Positions 27,641 to 40,422 of a stretch of DNA of 64,000 bases are shown here, one piece after another; within the stretch, counting starts at the first letter, position 1, and each line of letters begins with the position of its first letter. The stretch is from Prochilodus magdalenae. Lineage: Eukaryota > Chordata > Actinopteri > Characiformes > Prochilodontidae. The notes below the pieces were generated by a model, which did no database searches, was not told where the DNA came from, and worked only from the letters and a program-made list of their open reading frames with translations. The stretch is from positions 12,501 to 76,500 of the forward strand of contig JAMWET010000660.1 in assembly GCA_024036415.1 (NCBI GenBank). The letters are read 5' to 3'. Position numbers and translations under genes: made by a program.

Positions 27641-30341
27641 GTTACTGTTTTCCAAAATAAAGTATCACAGCTGATTTTATTGAATAAAAAGCTGTTTTTA
27701 TTGAAGGTTGAATATTAAAAGTTAACCCAGATATAATTTGAACAATACTGAGTAATACATCCATTTTTGGAGCACCTAGGTCATGCATGACCTTAGCAAG
27801 TGAAGTGTCTATGGAAAACAGGAGGTTCAATCAGGATTCTCTGATCATATGACATCATAAAGTATTCGTTCTTTTAAACTAATATATACTTTTTCCACAA
27901 TAAATAAATAAATAAACTGTAAAATGTTGATCTTTTATTCCTACCTTTCAGTAAAATTGGCAAGTAATTGTTGCCATATGGCAACACCATGCAATACAGA
28001 GCTACAGTATTTTTCCACTTCAGATTTAGATGACATATTCTAGATTATTACATATAAATACATTCTGCATTTTGGATTGTTTTTTGTTAAATGTGTCATT
28101 GTCAAAATAAAACCTCCAAAACTGTAACTTTTTTTAGAATCAGGGCATCATATTTTTGTTCACTTATAATGGAGGAAATGGCACAAAAATTCCAAGTAAT
28201 TCGGGATCATTTCTACCAATACACACAGTGTAAGGAGGATATGGTCAGTACGGACTATATTTAAAAAATTCATGTCGTCCTGTTCATCCTACTGTAAACA
28301 TCCCTGTTAGTGAACCTGCGGTCTCAGTCAGATATGCTCTATCCACAGAGGTCTGGACAATCTAATACCTACTGTAAGCTAAGTTGACCACGACTATTGG
28401 AATTCTGTCAGCTTCATTCTGATCCTGAATCTGATTCTGTCCACACTTTCGCAAACGATTGCCCACTCTGCATGCTGTGATGAATCTTTTAGGGGGGAAA
28501 TATGTTAGCCATCTTCTTTAAAAGCCATTCAACTGGGTTTCGAAGCAAGTGAAATGAACCACTCTATTCTCATGGGTGTGTTTTTGTTCTAGACCTGGGT
28601 TAAAAATTGCTTGTCCCAACACACCATAGATCTGTGGATGGTTATTTTCAGTGCATGTATATAGTGACCTATTCAGACGGCATACATGTATATAGTGACC
28701 TATTCATACTGCATTCATGTGCATTGTGAGTACAGTGCTTGTTAACTCAAAGAGGATGCTTTTGATGAATGGTAATTCATGAATGTCACTAAAGAAGTAG
28801 TGGCATATGAATCTACATTCTAACTCACTGCAAACTAACTCTTCCAACTCCACTGCAACAACTATCAGTTCACATTATAAGGATGGTAATTTAAATGTGT
28901 GGGTTGAAATGTATGAATGGAATGAACCTACTAGAAAAGAACATGTCATCAGCCAAGCCAGAGAAGCCAGTCTTCACTTGGGTGCCTTTATACTGCCTGT
29001 CTTGCATACAGCCACTGTAGACATGTAATGATACATGAGGGGATCCAGGTCTGGAGGAATAAAAAAAGAGAAAGAATTCATTTGGAGAAGAGCAGCGCAG
29101 CTTCAGTTTATTATTCCATCCCAAAATCTCATTAAGTGTGACATTGAAGATTAGTTCAGAGGAAGAGGAGTGGAGAGAAAGGCACCCACAAATAGCTGAG
29201 AGGAACCTCGTGCTGGCTTTGTTTGCCATCATTAATTCAAGCCTGGAATGGCTCAGAGGAAGGCCCAGAGTCACTGATCAGAAGAGGCCCGGATATGACA
29301 GCTGAACAGGTGCCCTCTCTCTTTCTCCCCCTCTCTCTCTCTCCCTCTCGCACTGCGTACACACTCCTCTTGTTTGCCTCCTCGCCTCTTAATTGGGGTG
29401 ATTGGGCGGCGGGGCCATCTGCGATGCTGACAAAGGAAAGCCTGCTTTGATTTATGGGGCCTCAGGACACATTAGTCTCGAGATTTCCCCAGTAAATATC
29501 TCTGCCGAGAGCCCGACTTGGAAGAATCGGCATCGCGCTGCATTTGTGACAACTACTGCTGCGTTCGGAAGAATTCAAATCTACTGATGTTTTCTACAGC
29601 TTTTCGCTTTTTAAATGGGTTTTCTTGGAAGAGCATACAGACTGTCACATGAATTTGTTTCAGTTATGATGACAAATTGTAAAACAGTTGGGTTGCCAAA
29701 GAAGGACGTGAGTATTTGATTATGGAAAGGAAAAAAAGAAAAGGGTTTTAATTATGGCCGCAAAGAAATGCTCAAAGATGTCAGAGAGCACTCAGGACTG
29801 GCACCCGTCGGTATGTGCCTCGCATACTAATGTACACGGTGTGGGTCATTATCAACTATAAACCAAGCCTATGTGAGGCATCAACTTCTGTCCTTAAACT
29901 TGAGATTATAATCACATGGTTTTGTGATGAGTAAAAATTATTTTAATAATTATACGTTTTTATGGTTATGCTGTGGAGGTTGTATCACCTGACATGTTAA
30001 ACTAAGCCATTCTAGCCAAAATGACTCAAACAGGAAATCATATATATTTACATTATAACTGTTATGATTACATTTTTATATAATTGTTTTAATATAAATC
30101 ACCTATAAATTACAGGTTTTATATAAATGACCTTTTATCAGTAGCTAAAGTAAAACTAATATATAAAATATGAATGCACTGAATATTGTTTTACATAAAA
30201 AAATTTAATTGGTTATTAGTTTAATGTATAGGTTAATATATGTAATGTATTTATTTAATATTTTTGGGGGTAAAAAATAACTTGCATACAAAAAATGTTT
30301 GTCATGTGAATCACCCATTATTAAATATCCAGAAGTGTGTT
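27641..30341. other. intronic sequence; 29030-29850 compositionally complex
   Basis: No coding frame is supported. A ~38 bp direct repeat (ATGTATATAGTGACCTATTC twice) lies at about 28645-28710. The part 29030-29850 is unique and balanced in base composition and could be conserved noncoding DNA. The short frames there carry no domain. Confidence 0.4.
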
Positions 30342-30662
30342 CCCTGTAGAGTTGTCTAGAGACAATGACCATAGGGGTCATATGACTAGGAGCAATGTGA
30401 ACTCCTAGGCTTGTAGAAAACAAGACCCACTAGAAACTTGTTCGTTCCGCAGTAATAACGTCACTGCTGTCTAGACATGAGAACTCTATCACTGAACAGA
30501 CATATGAACGTTTTAGAGTTTTCTAGAGATTACGACCATAGTCATATAACCAGGGGCAATGCAAACTGCTGGGCTCGTAAAAAATACACCCCACTAGAAA
30601 CTTTCTCAAACTGCAGTAACAACTCCACATGAGAACTTCATCACTGAGCAGACACATTAACA
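30342..30662. repeat. tandem duplication, ~169-bp unit, two diverged copies
   Basis: Unit 1 (about 30342-30513) and unit 2 (about 30514-30662) share, in order, TAGAGTTGTCTAGAGA-type, ACCATAG, GTCATAT, GGAGCAATG-type, CACTAGAAACTT and ATCACTGA-CAGACA blocks. Differences are numerous, so the duplication is old. Confidence 0.75.
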
Positions 30663-32149
30663 TTTTATCACTAGCATGATAAGTACATAGAAAGCAGTGC
30701 AGACTGGCTAACTTATTCTTAGGCTTAAGGAATACAAATGGAGGGTTAGACATGGTCCTGGACTTTTTATGGGGTTAGAATATGATACGATACGATTAGA
30801 TTAGATTAGATTAGATTCAACCTTTTTGACATAGTGTAGACTATAGGTACAGGTTACTAGGAAAGTAACCATGGCAAGCGATGCCGAGGTCATAATTATG
30901 TGGATTGGTAGAAAATACAGATGTTAGAGCCACAAATATAATACACATACAGTATATATAAAGTGACTGGAGAGAATACTATATAGGTTATGCACTGTGT
31001 GAGCACATATGTGCTCAGTATACAGAGTAAAAATAACACAAGTGGGTTTATATACAGCATGTACGTTAACTGTACCAAGATGGCGGTGTGAGCGCATTCC
31101 GAGGCTCAGCATCTCGCCAGTTTTAGTAACATATACAAAGCTTTTACAGCAGTATGGATATAGGGGGCCCTATGTGCAGGAATGCTAGAGTGTTGCTGGT
31201 GTCCATCGACACCGTACTAATAAATCCATGACATAAATGTGACATACAAAGGGACACAGTTAATGAACAAGTGAAGAGTCCAGACTCTGAAAGAAACACC
31301 AGGTTGTTAATTTCTCCCTGTAATACACATATCATAAAGCCCTGCAGACGGCTTTCTGTAATAATACACAACATAACTAAGATTTTGGAATAAATTCATA
31401 GCTGGTCATGCAGTTGTAAAAGAACAGGTTTTATTTCATTTACACTGCCTGCAGAGTGGTGAACGCTGTGCTGTAGAATCCTGAACAGCTTTTACAAGGT
31501 AACTTTTCTATAGTGTCTTAAATCAGCTTTGTTACTAATGTAGTTAGCCCATGGTCATTTCGGTGCGCACACACAGACACAATCTCAGAGAGACACACGC
31601 AAACGCGCCCACAACCACAGATACGCGCACACTCTTTGGACAAAAGAGCCCGCTGTAATGGTGCATCTAACAGCCTTCTTACAAGGCCATTAGGCAGTTC
31701 TAGTGCATGGACACAGTGTGATATTACAGTGCTGCTTAGCAGCTGTCCAGCTCCTCTGCTGGGCCTCATGCATCCCTGCCCCAGCGGCTTATCCCAAAGC
31801 TCAGCGCCTCGTCATGGCGCTAATGGGCTGCTGCTCCATGCTTCTGTGCCCCCTCCCAAGCAACACACACTAGAGTGAGGCAGATAGAAAAAGCCTGCAC
31901 AATGCTTTGTTAGCAGTAGTGGATTTAGCTGGAATCCATCTTCATTTTTGCCTCTCCTTTTCATTTCTCACGAATTGGGCACAGCATAGGGAGCCTGGTT
32001 TAGGAATCAGCCTATTGGGAAGAGGTGCATGCGCCAAGAAGGAAAGGCATGCACTGTTCTCTGTTTTTTTAATGTTCAGATGGTGCAGATGCTGTAGGCA
32101 CTTGGGAAAGAGGGAGGTGCTGCTGGTATAGAGCTTATCCCTTGTAAAT
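30663..32149. other. intronic sequence without a recognised gene
   Basis: A short (TTAGA)n run lies near 30797-30815. The rest is unrecognised. Frames around 31636-31878 are short and have no domain. Confidence 0.45.
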
Positions 32150-32530
32150 TGTGGAGTTACATTTACATTACTGCATGTTTGGCATACGATTTTATCCAGA
32201 TTGTCTTGCAGTTCAGCCATGTTACAGAGGGAAACCAAATGTACATTAGGAATCTAGTCCAAGGACTCTTACTGACACAATGTGGTGTGCTTGCTGAGGC
32301 GGGCATTGAAGCACCACTGCACAGTAGCACTGATAGTCACCATTCTATACCAAAGGATTTGTTCACAACTAATCTATACAAATGACCATAATCATAGTAC
32401 AGGAGACAATGCCTAGTCCAATGTCTTGTCCAAGGACTCTTATTGGTACAGTGTGGTGTGCTTGCCCAGGAGGGAATTGAAGCCCCAGTGCACAGTAGCA
32501 GGCATTCTCAACTTATGCAATTGATCTCTT
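32150..32530 (-). mobile_element. LINE or SINE tail, minus orientation, partly duplicated
   Basis: TTTACATTACTGCATGTTTG and TTTTATCCAGATTGTCTTGC is a diverged reverse complement of the widespread fish tail found at 33178-33230. Two related blocks follow (about 32256-32310 and 32415-32510), each with GGACTCTTA then TGTGGTGTGCTTGC then TTGAAGC. This suggests two overlapping or duplicated copies. Confidence 0.6.
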
Positions 32531-32779
32531 CGTGCTCCCACAATGTTCTTTTGTAGCCCCTGTTTTGAGGTTGGAACAGAGCTTTACACAACATCCCAAT
32601 AAAATAACAAATCTCCAAAAGCCCCGTTCAACATAAAGGCTCATTTTGGAAGAAGCTTTTGTCAACAAAGCAAAAACCCCAAATTATTCTGAACTTTTCA
32701 TTTTAAGTAGTTTATTTTGTATGCATGTGAAAGAATTCAACAATTTGGGTTTTTTGGATTAATATCAGTGTTGGTGTAG

Positions 32780-33228
32780 TTGTCTCGAACCGCCATCCCT
32801 GAGGACTCATGGAAGACAAGCGTCCAGACTCTTCTCTGTCCTGGCTCCCAGATGGTGGAATGAACTCCCACTGGGCGTCAGAACAGCGGAGTCTCTCGCA
32901 GTCTTCAAACGCAGACTGAAGACCCATCTCTTCGTAATGCACTTAAGTGAGTGAGCTCTAGTAGAGGTGTAAATTGTGTGTATTGTGTGGCAATTTAATA
33001 ACCTTTATGTTGCACTTATAATGACCTTGTCGATGTGTATTGTGTTGCACTTATAATGACCTTTCTCTAGGTACCAGCACTGGCCCCTGTTCGGGCAGTG
33101 TCTGAGCTCGTGGTGAGTTTTAGGCTCTAAACTTCCTACTAGCTGGAATATTATCCAACGGAACACTAAGCACGGTTGTAAGTCGCTCTGGATAAGAGCG
33201 TCTGCTAAATGCCTTAAATGTAAATGTA
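32780..33228 (+). mobile_element. 3' end of a fish LINE (C-terminal reverse-transcriptase ORF plus 3' UTR)
   Basis: The plus-strand frame ending at the stop 32952-32954 reads FSVLAPRWWNELP and then AESLAVFKRRLKTHLF. That is the familiar C-terminal sequence of fish L2/CR1-like non-LTR retrotransposon proteins. About 270 bp of 3' UTR follow and finish with GTCGCTCTGGATAAGAGCG and TCTGCTAAATG, then AAATGT units as a tail. Everything upstream in the element is missing, as is usual for 5'-truncated LINE insertions. Confidence 0.82.
32805..32954 (+). pseudogene. LINE ORF2 C-terminal fragment
   Basis: About 50 codons, open in one frame, ending in the natural stop. No reverse-transcriptase or endonuclease catalytic region is present, so it is nonfunctional. 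The start is set by loss of recognisable similarity. Confidence 0.75.
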
Positions 33229-33875
33229 AAACAGCAATCCACTACACTACTTCCACAGTGTGTGAAAACACTTATACAAACAATGTAGTAATAAACGACA
33301 GGCATGGGAAATATATACAGCCTGAAACAGAATGATGCATACATTTACAGTCAGAACAAAAACTTGTAAAATGCTAACTTTAGAAAAGAAGGGAAAAACC
33401 TAGTTAACTTTAAATGTAAGTCAAGGTAACCAGACTTTTATCCAAATAATTTTGGGATATTTGTTTTGTTCCATTCATCCTAAAAATTCAATATGATCTA
33501 AAGGACAGAATGACAAGTGTCAGTAATTAGTCTGTAACTGTGACTACTAGAATTCAAAGTGTGCTGTGTTATAATGCTTCATAACCGAAAGACAATATTG
33601 CATTACTATTACGCATTACTTTATGCCATACAACCATGACTGGCCATCTGTAACACAGTGTAGTAGAGTTGTCACAAAATGACATATGTGTAGTTTAGTG
33701 GAAACTCTAAACAAAGACTGGATTCCCAATGTGCATGACTCAGATATCTATAAACACTATAGTTTTGCTTGAATGGGATTTTTGCCAACAGAAAACTTAT
33801 AAAGCATGCCTAGAATGTATTTGTGGGAATGAATATGGCAATGACAATATACTTGCTATAGAATTTTCAGTTTTA
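33229..33875. other. intronic sequence without a recognised gene
   Basis: AT-rich and unrecognised. Confidence 0.5.
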
Positions 33876-34345
33876 CAGTACCAGTCAAATGTTTAGACAC
33901 ACCCAAATAAATGGATGTTGTTGGTTATCTTAAAGGCTCTACAGGCTTACCCTTAACAGTTCCAACTGATGAGATGTCTGAAAAGATACACATCCTGCTA
34001 TATCTCCACCTCTTATATATATTTTGATGCAAAAAAACACGTTTTAGCACAGTTTAAAAGCTCTAGTCACTCTTTTAATTTAGTGAATATTTGTGATGGA
34101 CAGATCAATAGAATTTGGTCCAAAACTGCTTAGAAAAACAGCTTGTTATATCAATCTCTACTGCAGGTTAGGAAAGCTGTTTTATCCTCCTGTAAAGTTC
34201 TGTGTTGGAGGGGTTCTAAGGTGGACTGTATAATTCAATGCGTGCTATTTTAAAGTTTAATTTCTTCACTTTTAAGTAAAGCATTAATATAAAAACAAGG
34301 AGAACCTTCTATGAGTAGCTGTGTCTAAATTTTTGACTGGTGCTG
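33876..34345. mobile_element. family G Tc1-like MITE (complete copy)
   Basis: It starts after a TA with CAGTACCAGTCAAATGTTTAG and ends TTTTTGACTGGTGCTG, an imperfect inverted repeat of the CAGTACCAGTCAAA type common on fish Tc1-like elements. It is 470 bp long with no transposase frame. Interior words overlap family C (GGACAGATCAATAGAATTTG, AAAACTGCTTAGAAA), suggesting that the two families share sequence or that one inserted in the other. Confidence 0.7.
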
Positions 34346-34439
34346 CACTACTGCTTCACATTTTTACTGTTACTTGTACTCTGTTTTGATAAAGCTCTGC
34401 CGTGTAAAAAGAGGGAACAAATGTAAGCAAACTTCTGGT

Positions 34440-35580
34440 CACAAACCCTGAAAGTTCTCTCTGTACACAGCGTAAAACCCACTCCACTCGTTCGCTCCTC
34501 ATTTTATGAAAGCCGCAAGCACAATGCCCATTATTACCCGGCCTTCAGTTAGCCTTCAATCTCCTGGCTGTTTCATGTAGTGACTCTGTTGAAGACACAA
34601 TAGTAAGCTCTTGGAAAGAATTGCCACATTGTGCAAGGTTACTGCAGTGAATGCTCTTCATTGGATCCTGCCTCTGCGTTTGATTGCTTCCCTAGACTGT
34701 ATCCCATTGTTTGGCTGAATTTGGTTAAGCCTTTTCTGAATTTGGTGTGTTGTTTGGCTTTTTTAAGAAGACCTCCAGACTTCCATAATACATTTCTCAT
34801 CCAATGAAACAGTGTAGCCTCAATCAGAGTTTCGAATAGGTCCTTCTGAACATGATTACATTATATGGCTTGCAGCTAATTTAAAGTACAGAGCTTTTGA
34901 GGGGCCTAAATTTCTGCATGGGAAGCAATGTGCTTTCAAAGACAAATAAATCTGGTGACAAAATGTCAATAACCAACACGTGATAGAGCTTAAATGCCAG
35001 CTAGCGCTCTAATTGACTTATTGATGCATATTAATACCTTGATTAGTGCAAATTAACACTTAGATGGAAACACAAATGTGCGGCAATAGCGTAATTGCTT
35101 TTTTTCCGAATTAGCTTGTGTAATTATTCCATTTAATCCACTAACTTTAATTACTACTGGAATCTGGCTCTGCTTCAGTGGAAAACAAGTATCTTCTACT
35201 GCTTGTTTTCAGAACGGTCGGTTGGACAAGTCAAAAGGGCTGTTTCTTGTTTCTAATGGCACTCGATGCAGCCGCATACAGTCTGATCTGAACTATGCAA
35301 TACTGCTAAATCAGATCAATGCTAAGGCAGCTGCCACAGTCATGTGGCAAATTAGGGCTAAAGAATCTCTTCGTAAAAGTGATTTGGTTCATTATGCCAT
35401 GTTTGCAGACTGTTCAGCTCATGTTTCTGTTTATGTGTTAGCTATTCAGCATGCCATTTGGTTTAACTCGGTTTTAATTAGAGGAAATGTACATTCATTG
35501 CTGTTTGTGTATACGTGTGAACGTCATGCTGGGAGTCTCAGTTCAGAGCAGCACTCTAGCACCTCTTAAGCTGATCTGCT
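34440..35580. other. candidate conserved noncoding segment in the intron
   Basis: This unique stretch is dense in homeodomain-type TAATTA/ATTA cores (for example 35000-35160). It includes a 115-codon frame at 35222-35569 without any recognisable domain or splice signals. The look resembles vertebrate developmental enhancers, but no alignment was possible. Confidence 0.35.
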
Positions 35581-36774
35581 GATATTTGTCCTTTTTATCT
35601 CAGCAGATGTGTAATATTTACAGTATTTTGATGAGGATCCTGCTCTTGAAACGTATTTGACATATCAATATGTCAGGCTGCGTGAGAGCAACTGCTCCTC
35701 TATTTATTTTGTGAACCGACTGACTCCCTGGTGGTGTCAAGACCACTGATGCATACAGCTACAATCGAAAACAAGTTTTACAGAGCATGCATGGGAGACA
35801 GGGTAGCGCTTTTCTGTATGAATTTTAATGGGGTAGAGATTTAATGCCCTGTAACATCTGACCGTTAGGAATGAGAGTTGCTGGTGTAATTCTGTTCATA
35901 TTTATTGTCCAACTGCAGACTGATTTTCTGGTGGAAGGTCTGTAGCTTGTGGTAGTAAAGCTCTGGACTTAGGCCACAGATATGAATTCTGTTCATTTTC
36001 AGTTTAACACTACTATAATGCAACTGTAGAATTACATATGCATAGGATTACATTTAAGTTAAATCATGTTAAATTGAGTCTGTACTCCCAGATATACTTT
36101 CTAATACAGTATGGAATTATCTAAAAATAAGACGACAAGAAGTCATAGTAAAATATCCCTTCTTCTGGATCTGTACTTACTGCTGTTCCGCATCAGCTAT
36201 TGTTTTCTTGTTGGATTTAAAATTTTGGAATCATATATGGAAAAAAGACCAGTGTTTAGGAGTGAGATTGCAGGTCACTACCAACTGAACCTCTCTCCCA
36301 TGCACCCCTCCATTTCTGAGAACCCACATTAGCTGTCAGGTTTTCAGCCATTGCCTGTCCCTTACTCTTGCACTACATAATATGTATGAGCCTACATTTG
36401 ACAGAAAGTGGGTTCTCAAATAGCTCATACTCTGGAGTTAGAGTCTGCCACCTGAGGCATTACAATAATAAGTGCTGCTCCATTTAAGATAGAACAGGAA
36501 ACTCTAAACAAAAAGCTGGAGAATAAAAAGTAGACTTGAGTCTCGTAGTTTGATGAAGATATTTACACAATCACATGTGGATTTATGCTACATATTGTTT
36601 TCTGTACTTTGCTATCATGTATGCACTATTGTAAGGCATATCCACTAGAAATCTTCTCTCTGTCTGGGTCTACCAGCAAGTCTGCCACTTAAAACCATAC
36701 AGGGATTAAACACAAGAGGAACTCTCTATTAACAAGTGAATAAAATCTTGATTAATATATCGTATCAATATATC
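35581..36774. other. intronic sequence without a recognised gene
   Basis: Unrecognised, moderately AT-rich. Confidence 0.45.
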
Positions 36775-36985
36775 TTCACTGTCCAAACAAAAACATCTCC
36801 AAAATGGCAACTTTACTTAACTTTACTTAACTTTACTCAACGTATCTTTAATAAGTGTTAATGTAAACTATACAAGACTTTTTTCAGAGCAATGTTGGGT
36901 CATTTCTGTTGGTCCAATTATCATAAAATTGTCACACAATGTAAACAGCACTTGTTGTGTTCAAATGATGCAGTGATGGTTTATT
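36775..36985. mobile_element. family C MITE, truncated by a LINE tail
   Basis: The left edge reads CACTGTCCAAACAAAAACATC then TCCAAAA, and the interior shows GTTGGGTCATTTCTGTTGGTCC, as in the copy at 9481. The right terminus is replaced by the repeat beginning at 36990. Three AACTTTACTT-like units lie at 36820-36842. Confidence 0.65.
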
Positions 36986-37115
36986 AAATACCCTGTGATG
37001 GACTGGCGGCCTGCCCAGGGTGTTTCCGGCTTTCTGCGCAACAAGCACTGGGATAGGCTCCAGCACCCGCCTTAACCCAGAAGGACAAAGGGGTGGATGA
37101 ATGAATGAAAGACCA
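36986..37115 (+). mobile_element. LINE/SINE 3' tail of the GATGGACTGGCG type
   Basis: TACCCTGTGATGGACTGGCG, then GGGATAGGCTCCAGCACCC, then a GGATGAATGAATG tail. This is a very common fish interspersed repeat end. Confidence 0.75.
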
Positions 37116-38059
37116 TGTATTAATCAAATTCAAGTTATCTTAAAATTTGACCCCCATGTTTAAAAACATGGTGAATTCTGGATTATAACATAATTCTCAG
37201 CTCCATAGCGCGTCCAGACGGTTAAGAATCTTGTCCTTTTAGTATGTTTTAGTATCTCTGGTGATGTATGCATCTTCTTAAGGGTTAAATGAATCTAAAG
37301 TCAGCCTTTGAGCAGTGAAAGAAAGCAGAGCTGTTAAGACACATAAGGCATGTCCACATGCTGCTCTTGCTGACCCGCCCCATTCCAGTGCCTAAGGGAG
37401 CCCAGCTGTTTGCATCTGTCTGACTGTCAGTGAAGGAAGGTGCAGGGCTTGGCTGCGGCTTTCCCCTGCCCATGTTTACCAGATGCACTGTCCCCTCAGG
37501 TGAACACTACAGCTGGCTGGATGAACCTCCAGCAGACAGACTGGCTCCCAGCCCAACATGGGCAGGACAATGAACAGAATGTGGCCTGCATTTATATAAG
37601 TGTTGTGCACATAAGCTGAATGGTCCAATGCATTCATTACGAAGCTGTGTTTCCTCTTGGTTATGCTCAAAAGGAATTTTGGAATTTTTTGGTATCTTAG
37701 TGGTTTTTCCAATGGACATCGCTCATAGATAATGAATCTAGGTAACATAGTTGAACGGGACTGTGGAGAATTTCTTTTCTGCTGGCTTGACATTTATAAT
37801 AAAGTCAGCTCAGGTGTCCACATGCCACCCTGCGTTTGTAAAGGTCTATTCGCCAGTGCATATGCACTCACCCTTCACCAAGCTGCAATGAGCTGTACTT
37901 GAAATTGCTCTTTCAAAGTTGCTCACTCTGTGAATGTGTATTTTCCCTCCAGTTATTAGCCATAAATAATTGACTGGAGTCTTTAATCATGCTTCCCAAG
38001 CATGTACTCACTGGCCATAAAACACACATCATTACACTGTTTCAACACAGGGCAAGGGC
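37116..38059. other. intronic sequence without a recognised gene
   Basis: A 105-codon minus-strand frame at 37476-37793 has no domain or splice context and is not called as a gene. Confidence 0.45.
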
Positions 38060-39225
38060 TGACTGGCCCATTATCCCAGGTGAGATGGAGAGTAATTGAT
38101 CTTCATTAGTCTTCCCTTTTTTTTTAATTCTCCTTTCTTCTGAAAAATATTCAACTCATTTCCCAGAGCTCTTAATCAATATGAGCTTTGGGCAACGAGT
38201 TTAATGAAGTATGTCTTCATAAAGGCTAGGTTAGAGGAACCATTTGGATGATGTGTATTCCAACAGTGAGATTGATCGGTACGGCTGCAGTGGATTGAGC
38301 TGAATGCTCAATCCAGGCCTTTATCGGACATCCCCTGGATTCTGGGCCTTTTTGAGAGCAAATATGTTTTTCGATTTGCAATTCAAAAGCAATCTTAAGG
38401 TTAGCTATCGATTGCTTCTATGTTTTTCTCTGTAGATGTCTCAGGTGAGCCGCCCCGGCCCACCCTCTTGCAGTGTTTAAACCTAGCATGCTTCGCCCTT
38501 ACGCTGACACGCGCTGTGAGGCAATTCCATCCGAAGGGTCAGCGTGATTGGTAGCGAAACCTTATTTTCTAACTATCGATCCTGAGGGCAGCCTACGAGA
38601 TGCAAAAACCACGGCAAGACGGATCTGCTGTCACGTCTTACAGTAGAAATCAGGCAATCAATGTCACAGCACTCCGCCGTGCTCTGTATGAACCTAATTC
38701 CACTCATTGGCACTAAATGGAGAGAACCCGGGGGTTCATCAATCATCAATTCAAGGAGCACTCGCTGGTTAATAGTCTGCTCTTTACTCACTGAATGGCT
38801 GCCACCATTATCAGGCCAGGCTGCTGGAGATCCCTTTACCAGCAATGTCCTGGCCGTAGTGTTGGATGAGGAGAGGTGTGGGGTGAAGGCGTAGAACAAT
38901 GCTGTTGGAACTTTGATCGCTGGGTTCTTTTTCTCATTCGCCACGCTCTGTTCCATTTCCCAGATGGCTCCTGTCAGCTAATACTCTTCCAAATTGAAGC
39001 TTGCGGCTAGGATCGATTATCTCTTTTTCCCTCCAAATCCATTTGATCTGTCTTTTTTTTCCTCTCTTTTTCTCAGGATGCTCAAGCAAGGGTGTGGGGG
39101 TCATTATCTGTGAAGTTTTAAGATTAATATCTGCTACAATTTCTCATGGCATGCGATGCTAAATTAAATGCTCACTTGTTTAACATTGTTTGTGAGGTCA
39201 AGGCAACTCAATAAGCAACATCTTC
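38060..39225. other. candidate conserved noncoding segment before the nxph1 terminal exon
   Basis: Repeat-poor, mixed composition, with ATTA-type cores around 38090-38220. The 127-codon minus frame at 38573-38956 has no domain. An enhancer role is only a guess. Confidence 0.35.
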
Positions 39226-39241
39226 TCTGTTGTCCTCTTAG
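39226..39241 (+). promoter_or_regulatory. nxph1: 3' splice site of the nxph1 terminal exon
   Basis: A pyrimidine-rich stretch (TTCTCTGTTGTCCTCTTAG, ending at 39241) precedes the exon. From the next base the neurexophilin frame is open to its natural stop, and the family similarity begins a few residues later. Confidence 0.88.
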
Positions 39242-40006
<765 letters not shown>

Positions 40007-40362
40007 AGCCTGCTGCTGATGCCCCCTGCGTGAAGGACAAGAGGCAAGGATGGGGCTTCCTTCCCAAGCACAACAGCTACGTGTTTCTTGTACTGTCCCA
40101 AACAGGCCTACCTAAAGTGACCCAAGATCTCGATTCAATTTGTTTTCTGTGCAAACATCTAACAAACAGTGATAATTCAGAGGGGGTTAAATGCTGCTGT
40201 GTTTTTACGTTTTAAGGAAGTGTCAAATCTGGTTATTATTTTAGACTAGTTTATTTGTACTTGTTACTGTTTTGGATGGTTTTATTAATGCAACGTTGCA
40301 TAGATTACTGTGTCTAATCACAGTAGTAGGGGCTAGTAGATCCTGGCAACTGCCAGCTGTGT

Positions 40363-40378
40363 TTCTTCTTCTTCTTCT

Positions 40379-40422
<44 letters not shown>
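40363..40422. repeat. (TTC)n(ATT)n microsatellite in the 3' UTR
   Basis: About five TTC units, then about fourteen ATT units. Confidence 0.93.

Noticed and set aside
28891..29274. 127-codon minus-strand frame
   Set aside because: No domain or splice context; it sits in a stretch that looks noncoding.
35222..35569. 115-codon plus-strand frame as a possible gene
   Set aside because: It has no domain, no splice signals at its edges and no repeat-family or protein resemblance.
38573..38956. 127-codon minus-strand frame near the nxph1 exon
   Set aside because: No recognisable motif, and the opposite strand also has an open frame there, as expected for balanced-composition DNA.
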